From the NCBI GenBank assembly GCA_002417685.1, contig DICP01000006.1, forward strand, positions 7,275 to 17,887: DNA of 10,613 bases. The letters run 5' to 3'. The notes under the pieces were generated by a model that was given only the letters and a program-made list of their open reading frames with translations, made no database searches and had not been told where the DNA came from. Made by a program: the position numbers and the translations under genes. Every line of letters begins with the position of its first letter. Positions within the stretch are counted from its first letter, which is position 1. Of this stretch, positions 6,899-10,613 are shown piece by piece. This DNA is from Candidatus Mesolinea sp. UBA5823 (GTDB lineage: Bacteria > Chloroflexota > Anaerolineae > Anaerolineales > Anaerolineaceae).

Positions 6899-8239
6899 TT
6901 GGCTAAGATTACGCATGTGATTAAGCGCAATGGTGCGGTCGTGCCTTTCACCCCGGAGCGCATCACCAATGCCATTTATCGAGCAGCCGTGGCTGTGGGC
7001 GGGCGAGACCGCCAGACTGCTGAAGAGCTTTCGCGCCAAGTGGTGGCGCTGCTTGAGGAAATGACACCAGAAGGCGTGTTCCCCAACATTGAGCAGATTC
7101 AAGACTTGGTCGAGAAAGTACTCATCGAAAATGGGCATGCCAAAGTGGCAAAGGCTTATATCCTTTATCGCGATGAACGGGCTCGCCAGCGTGAAAAGCG
7201 CCTTGAGCCTGGTCAGAGGCCTTCCAGCAATATCCCTTGGGCAAAATTGTGGAGCATCTTAGATTGGGCTTGCAGCCACGAGGTGCACACGGTCAAACTC
7301 CTCAACGAGCATATACGTCAAGGCAGGCTGAACGAAATTGTCACAGCAGCGGAGGCAGCCTACCATGAAGACGTCGAGAATGCTGCTAATTTGATCCTTG
7401 GGCGGCATGGCGAAGTACGTTTGGTGTTTATTGCTGGACCTTCCTCCAGTGGTAAGACGACGACGACGATTAAGCTCGGCGAGCACTTAGCCAAAGCCGG
7501 ATTGCGCTTGGTAACCCTGAACGTGGATAATTACTTCCATGATTTGGAGATGCACCCCAAGGACGAATTTGGGGATTATGACTTTGAAACCCCGCAAGCA
7601 CTTGATTTACCCCTGATTAATCAGCACTTAACCGCGTTGCTAAATGGACAGGAAGTTCAGCTTCCATACTACGACTTTAAGACCGGCAAACGCAGTGAGA
7701 AAACAACCCCAATGAAGTTAGAGAGTAACGAAATTATTTTGATCGACAGCCTGCACGGGCTATACCCTGAGATGACCAGTTCTGTGCCGGAAGAGATGAA
7801 ATTCAAGCTCTACATCGAACCGCTGCTGCAGCTCAAGGATAATGAAGGGCGCTATGTACGCTGGACCGACATCCGCCTGATGCGGCGTATGCTGCGCGAC
7901 GCAGTACATCGTGCTTATGACCCCACCCAGACCTTGCTGCATTGGCATTATGTGCGCACCAGCGAGCTGCGCAACATCATACCGTACGTGAATACAGTCG
8001 ATACGATTATCAATAGCGCCATGCCTTACGAGCTGCCGCTCTACAAGGCAAAGCGTGGGGATGATTTTGCGCGCTGGGCTGAAAAATACAAAGATGATCC
8101 GCTCCATCAAGATGCCTACGAGCGCGCGGAACGCGTGCATCAGCTTTTCGAGGAGATTGACGCTGTCGAGGATGACAGCATCGTGCCTGAAAACTCCGTG
8201 ATCCGTGAATTTATCGGTGGGGGGATTTATAAGTATTAA
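6899..8239 (+). CDS. ATP-cone domain fused to uridine-kinase-like P-loop kinase
   Basis: This 446-residue cytoplasmic protein starts at TTG, supported by AGGAGG 5 bases upstream. Residues about 4-95 match an ATP-cone (VIKRNGAVVPFTPERITNAI, then an AKAYILYRDER tail), the nucleotide-sensing domain known from ribonucleotide reductases and NrdR. After a linker comes a kinase domain of the uridine kinase/phosphoribulokinase type. It has Walker A GPSSSGKTT (180-188), the substrate loop VDNYFHD (209-215), YDFETPQALD, PYYDFKTGKRS, and an IDSLHGL strand (282-288) in place of the usual EGIHAL. The later RWTDIRLMRRMLRD and NSAMPYELP segments resemble bacterial nucleoside kinases that carry a TGS-type N terminus. 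The likely reaction is ATP-dependent phosphorylation of a nucleoside or similar substrate, with the cone as allosteric sensor; both are inferences. Archaeal 2-phosphoglycerate kinase also carries an ATP-cone, so the substrate is uncertain. Confidence 0.88.
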   Translation: MAKITHVIKRNGAVVPFTPERITNAIYRAAVAVGGRDRQTAEELSRQVVALLEEMTPEGVFPNIEQIQDLVEKVLIENGHAKVAKAYILYRDERARQREKRLEPGQRPSSNIPWAKLWSILDWACSHEVHTVKLLNEHIRQGRLNEIVTAAEAAYHEDVENAANLILGRHGEVRLVFIAGPSSSGKTTTTIKLGEHLAKAGLRLVTLNVDNYFHDLEMHPKDEFGDYDFETPQALDLPLINQHLTALLNGQEVQLPYYDFKTGKRSEKTTPMKLESNEIILIDSLHGLYPEMTSSVPEEMKFKLYIEPLLQLKDNEGRYVRWTDIRLMRRMLRDAVHRAYDPTQTLLHWHYVRTSELRNIIPYVNTVDTIINSAMPYELPLYKAKRGDDFARWAEKYKDDPLHQDAYERAERVHQLFEEIDAVEDDSIVPENSVIREFIGGGIYKY

Positions 8240-8263
8240 TTTTTGGCGCAGACAATAAAGAAA

Positions 8264-8295
8264 AAAGCAACGAAAGGGGATCCTTTCGCTGCTTT
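8264..8295. terminator. Bidirectional rho-independent terminator between convergent genes
   Basis: A 14-bp stem with one A-C mismatch (8264-8277 paired with 8282-8295; core CGAAAGG/CCTTTCG) has a 4-base loop. On the minus strand it runs into a T-rich tail (complement of the A-rich 8256-8266), a textbook terminator for the lipoprotein operon. On the plus strand the tail is only TTTAGCTTT, so termination of the kinase gene may be weaker. Confidence 0.8.
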
Positions 8296-8304
8296 AGCTT
8301 TGGA

Positions 8305-8976
8305 TTATGGGGGGCAAGGCGCCGAGTAACCCTCAAAGTGCCCGCCATAAGGGATGTTATCCATGGAGTATAGGTAATTTCCTTGCTTATCGTAACAGGT
8401 GTAAGCGTAATAGCAGCGGCCGTCATAAATGCGGAATTCCGCTTCGCAATCGACGGGGATATACCGTGGGTCGCTGCCAAACTCAGTGTAATAGACTTGC
8501 TTATAAACTTCCTGAGTGTGGGCTTCATCCGCATAGAAGGTAAATTCCAGATAAGATTGATCCCATTCGGTGAAATCACTCAGGCATTCCATGTGATAGG
8601 AATAAGTGGGATCAGGGTCGCAGATAATTTCGTGTGTGCCTTCAACTAAGCCGTATACTCTATTTGGAACGCGGGAATTCAGGAAATAAAAGTGCGTCTG
8701 ATCACCGTCTATCCAACCTTTATAGTAGTTGAACATCGTCGAAAAGCCCGGGAAGGGCACGACTGTAAAGGTCGGGGAAGGCTGGGGGGTATCGGTGGGA
8801 ACTAAGGTTGGGGTACTCGTGCTTGTGCTGGTCGGCGTAGCGCTGGGCTTGGAAGTCGCCGTCACCGTAGGCAGGAAGGTGGATGTAGCCGTGGGCAGCG
8901 CGGTCGATTGTGTGGCACAGCCGGCTAAAAGGATAGCAGTAAAGAAGATTAAGATTAGGCGTTGGAATTTCATCAT
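8305..8976 (-). CDS. Lipoprotein with Thr/Pro stalk and unrecognised cysteine-rich domain (paralogue 1)
   Basis: This 223-residue predicted lipoprotein starts at the ATG at 8976; the adjacent ATG at 8973 is better spaced from GAGA and is an equal candidate, while an upstream TTG is unlikely. A lipoprotein signal ends in LAGC with Cys20 as the lipidation site. Residues about 22-72 are a Thr/Ser/Pro stalk, then a compact domain begins near PFPGF and runs to the end. That domain has six cysteines (119, 131, 177, 188, 194, 221) and many aromatic residues, with signature blocks CDPDPTYSYHMEC, FTFYADEA and IYDGRCYYAYTCYD. All of these recur in the neighbouring upstream gene. I do not recognise the fold or function. 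Even cysteine number and export suggest disulfides. The two genes are 49 bases apart and probably share one transcript ending at 8264-8295. Confidence 0.87.
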   Translation of the reverse strand: MMKFQRLILIFFTAILLAGCATQSTALPTATSTFLPTVTATSKPSATPTSTSTSTPTLVPTDTPQPSPTFTVVPFPGFSTMFNYYKGWIDGDQTHFYFLNSRVPNRVYGLVEGTHEIICDPDPTYSYHMECLSDFTEWDQSYLEFTFYADEAHTQEVYKQVYYTEFGSDPRYIPVDCEAEFRIYDGRCYYAYTCYDKQGNYLYSMDNIPYGGHFEGYSAPCPP

Positions 8977-9025
8977 ATTCTCGAAAATTGGCAAATTTTA
9001 TCAAAAGAGTAAACGCTCTTCTCCT

Positions 9026-9715
9026 TTAATTGCAAGGAACAGTGTAACCCTGAAATTCATTCCAAACTTCAGGGAGGTTATCACGAGAATAATAAAGCCC
9101 ACAGGCGTCATAACAAGTGTGAGCGTAATAACAACGTCCATCGTAGAGGCGGTACTCGGATTCGCAATATACGTCCTTGCCTCGGTCCGGGCAATCATTA
9201 GCGTGATGGTAAACAATATCGTTTACCAAACCAGTATAAAAAACTTGCGAGAATACAGGATGCTGGCGGGCCTCATCGTTATAGAAGGTGAAGGTCATTT
9301 CATCTTCTCCAAAAATTTTAGTTTTGGCAATGCATTGCATGTGATATGAGTAGAGCGGATCGGGGTTGCACACCAGGTCATAATCATCGGCTTTCGCATA
9401 AAGCTTGTCGATGATATTAGCCTGGAAGAAGTAAAAATAAGTCTCGTCTCCATTATTCCAAGCGCGGTAAAGGCGGAATTCCTTGGGGAAGCCGGCGAAA
9501 GGTATGTCAGTTTGTGTGGGGGTGGTTGTTGAGGTAGGTGTTTCGGTAGGAGTGGGGGTTGCAGTCGGTGGTTGGGTTTGGCTGGGCAGCGGGGTGAAGG
9601 TTGGGCTGGGTGCGAGCGTAGTTGTGCTTGTTGGGTTAGGGGTAGCGGTACTGCAGGCAGAGAGCGCAATTCCTGCGAGTAAAAGCATTAATAGCATAAC
9701 CCCTGTCTTTTTCAT
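9026..9715 (-). CDS. Lipoprotein with Thr/Pro stalk and unrecognised cysteine-rich domain (paralogue 2)
   Basis: This 229-residue protein is the tandem paralogue and lies upstream in the same direction. The ATG at 9715 is preferred because AAGGA lies 7 bases upstream; a GTG at 9733 overlaps that ribosome site. The lipobox is LSAC with Cys21. A Thr/Pro stalk covers about 22-71. The outer domain (about 72-229) repeats the blocks of the neighbour: PFAGF, CNPDPLYSYHMQC, FTFYNDEA, LYDGRCYYAHTCYD and a terminal GYTVPC. It has eight cysteines after the lipobox. Six match the neighbour, and Cys175 and Cys205 are extra, possibly forming an additional disulfide. No enzyme motif is visible. The stalk and anchor suggest display on the cell surface, perhaps as a binding or adhesion module; this is inference. 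Confidence 0.87.
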   Translation of the reverse strand: MKKTGVMLLMLLLAGIALSACSTATPNPTSTTTLAPSPTFTPLPSQTQPPTATPTPTETPTSTTTPTQTDIPFAGFPKEFRLYRAWNNGDETYFYFFQANIIDKLYAKADDYDLVCNPDPLYSYHMQCIAKTKIFGEDEMTFTFYNDEARQHPVFSQVFYTGLVNDIVYHHANDCPDRGKDVYCESEYRLYDGRCYYAHTCYDACGLYYSRDNLPEVWNEFQGYTVPCN

Positions 9716-10007
9716 TCGGTAGTCCTTCTTCACAAACTACATCACCCTAAGCCTCACTAAGGGCTCTGTATGTATTGGCTTTATTCTACTCCGATTGATG
9801 ATGGGTAGTGAAAATAGGTTTTAGGATTCCGAGAAGACATTCGGATTATTGACCATTGAATATTGGAATTCTCAGGGTAATAGATGTTCTCTTTTTGGAC
9901 TTGTCCTTTACATTTAGGATGTCTGGTAGCTCTCGAGGATCGCTATTAAGGATTGGCTTGGACGCTTTTATTAGAGTAGGTGGCTCAATTTTTGTTGGGA
10001 TCGTTTC
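9716..10007. other. Gene-free stretch upstream of the lipoprotein operon
   Basis: About 290 bp separate the lipoprotein pair from the TetR-family gene, both on the minus strand. I see a possible minus-strand promoter (9783-9812), three copies of an ATCCT(A/T)A-like motif on the minus strand (9821-9828, 9914-9920, 9947-9954), and a weak TCCGA/TCGGA dyad (9828-9832 with 9841-9845). No strong terminator for the TetR gene and no credible small gene were found. Confidence 0.5.
9783..9812 (-). promoter_or_regulatory. Candidate promoter of the lipoprotein operon
   Basis: The minus strand has TTCACT (9812-9807, four of six -35 matches) and TAGAAT (9788-9783, five of six -10 matches), separated by 18 bases. 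It lies about 70 bases upstream of the ATG at 9715. Confidence 0.4.
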
Positions 10008-10610
10008 TTAGGCAGTTTCTGCCTTGGGGCGCAACAACTTAGTGCGTCCTTCGATGGTAACCTTGCGATACATGTCTGCCATTTCTGCAGGGGTGTAGGG
10101 CATTTCAGAGTATAGCCACCACAGTATTAGTGCAAGTAATGCGCCAGAATAATAATTCTCAATGAATTCTTGAGGCAATACAAGCTCAAGATTTCCTTTT
10201 TCTAACTCGCTATTTAGGTTAGACGTGATTAATTCTCTGAGGGCGCTTTGTAAGTGACGCTCCGCTGTAAAACTCCCATGACTTAATATCAAGCTGCAAA
10301 AAAGATCAGATTGTGAACCAGCAAGTTCGAAAATTTTTTGAACAGCTGATGTATCTTGAAGAGTCCATTGGTTCTTTAATATTTCAGGTGTAGAATCAAA
10401 GAATTCTTTTACCACATTGTGAAGCAAGTCGGATAAAAGATCATCCTTTTCACCGTAATGTAAGTAAAAAGTGGCGCGTCCCATATTTGCTCGATCGGTG
10501 ATATCCTGAATGCTGATATCATCGTAGCCTTTCTCAAAAATCAACTCGCGGAGACTGTCAATTAAGGCTTTGCGGGTTCGTTGAATGCGGCGGTCTTCAC
10601 TAATAGCCAT
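10008..10610 (-). CDS. TetR/AcrR-family transcriptional regulator
   Basis: This 200-residue one-component regulator is predicted to bind operator DNA as a dimer and release it on ligand binding. The N-terminal helix-turn-helix (about 9-58) is typical: RRIQRTRKALIDSLRELIFEKGYDDISIQDIT followed by the recognition helix segment ANMGRATFYLHYGEKDDLL. The remaining 140 residues form a mostly helical ligand domain with no recognisable specificity; a hydrophobic stretch near LLALILWWLY (about 157-166) is likely a dimer or pocket helix. The length is normal. The ATG at 10610 lies 3 bases from the window edge, so its ribosome site and any longer start cannot be judged. The middle of the gene is AT-rich compared with neighbours. 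It points away from the right edge, so its target, often a neighbouring transporter or enzyme gene, may lie outside the window. Confidence 0.92.
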   Translation of the reverse strand: MAISEDRRIQRTRKALIDSLRELIFEKGYDDISIQDITDRANMGRATFYLHYGEKDDLLSDLLHNVVKEFFDSTPEILKNQWTLQDTSAVQKIFELAGSQSDLFCSLILSHGSFTAERHLQSALRELITSNLNSELEKGNLELVLPQEFIENYYSGALLALILWWLYSEMPYTPAEMADMYRKVTIEGRTKLLRPKAETA

Positions 10611-10613
10611 GTT

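Noticed and set aside
6101..7138. Several minus-strand frames opposite the histidine kinase and ATP-cone genes
   Set aside because: They are antisense shadows of strongly supported coding sequences and have no domain content.
8995..9025. AAGAG/CTCTT hairpin between the two lipoprotein genes as a terminator
   Set aside because: The stem is only 5 bp with a short T tract. The 49-base gap and tandem paralogy favour one transcript.
8729..9349. Plus-strand open frame of 206 codons rich in Val and Gly opposite the lipoproteins
   Set aside because: It is the antisense of the Thr/Pro stalk codons and the start of a lipoprotein gene. It has no ribosome site or recognisable domain, and the minus-strand frames have lipoboxes and paralogy.
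9483..9722. Second Val/Gly-rich plus-strand frame
   Set aside because: This is the same stalk-shadow effect, opposite the second lipoprotein.
9883..9949. 21-codon plus-strand frame starting ATG in the gap before the TetR gene
   Set aside because: It is very short, with only a weak GGT-type ribosome site and no recognisable peptide signature. It is consistent with chance.

Overview
The window looks like a chromosomal segment of a free-living bacterium, most likely a member of the Chloroflexota (Anaerolineae-like). This assignment is an inference. It rests on secreted proteins carrying long Thr/Pro (TPTPT-type) stalks, a PknB-type Ser/Thr kinase, an ATP-cone/uridine-kinase-like fusion, and the general gene style; there is no rRNA or other phylogenetic marker. 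No phage genes, insertion sequences, CRISPR array, tRNA or rRNA are visible.

Layout: (1) The left edge (3-617, +) holds the C-terminal part of a membrane-anchored Ser/Thr protein kinase. (2) On the minus strand, 4318-771, is a two-gene operon: a cytoplasmic glycerophosphodiester phosphodiesterase, then a large exported glycoside hydrolase family 3-like protein. They are joined by a 4-base GTGA overlap, and the second protein appears to have lost the GH3 catalytic residues. (3) A 356-bp divergent control region (4319-4674) contains a near-consensus extended -10 for the phosphodiesterase, a perfect 15-bp inverted repeat, further dyads, and an 11-bp-spaced direct repeat. (4) On the plus strand, 4675-6800, is an OmpR-family response regulator and its sensor histidine kinase, overlapping by one base (TAATG). 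(5) At 6899-8239 (+), a TTG-started ATP-cone plus uridine-kinase-like P-loop protein follows. (6) A strong terminator-like hairpin (8264-8295) separates it from two tandem minus-strand paralogous lipoproteins (9715-8305). These have Thr/Pro stalks and a conserved cysteine-rich outer domain that I do not recognise. (7) The right edge (10008-10610, -) carries a TetR-family regulator, much of which is visibly AT-rich.

How they fit: the window is mostly cell-surface and signalling functions. The two-component system probably senses an envelope signal and may control itself through the direct repeat. The GH3-like protein has a signal peptide, an Ig-like domain and three C-terminal membrane helices, so it probably works as a surface binding protein rather than an enzyme. 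The lipoprotein pair is the best candidate for an undescribed family. I see no clear multi-gene novel system; the most interesting items are the apparent GH3 pseudoenzyme, the lipoprotein family, and the structured divergent promoter region.
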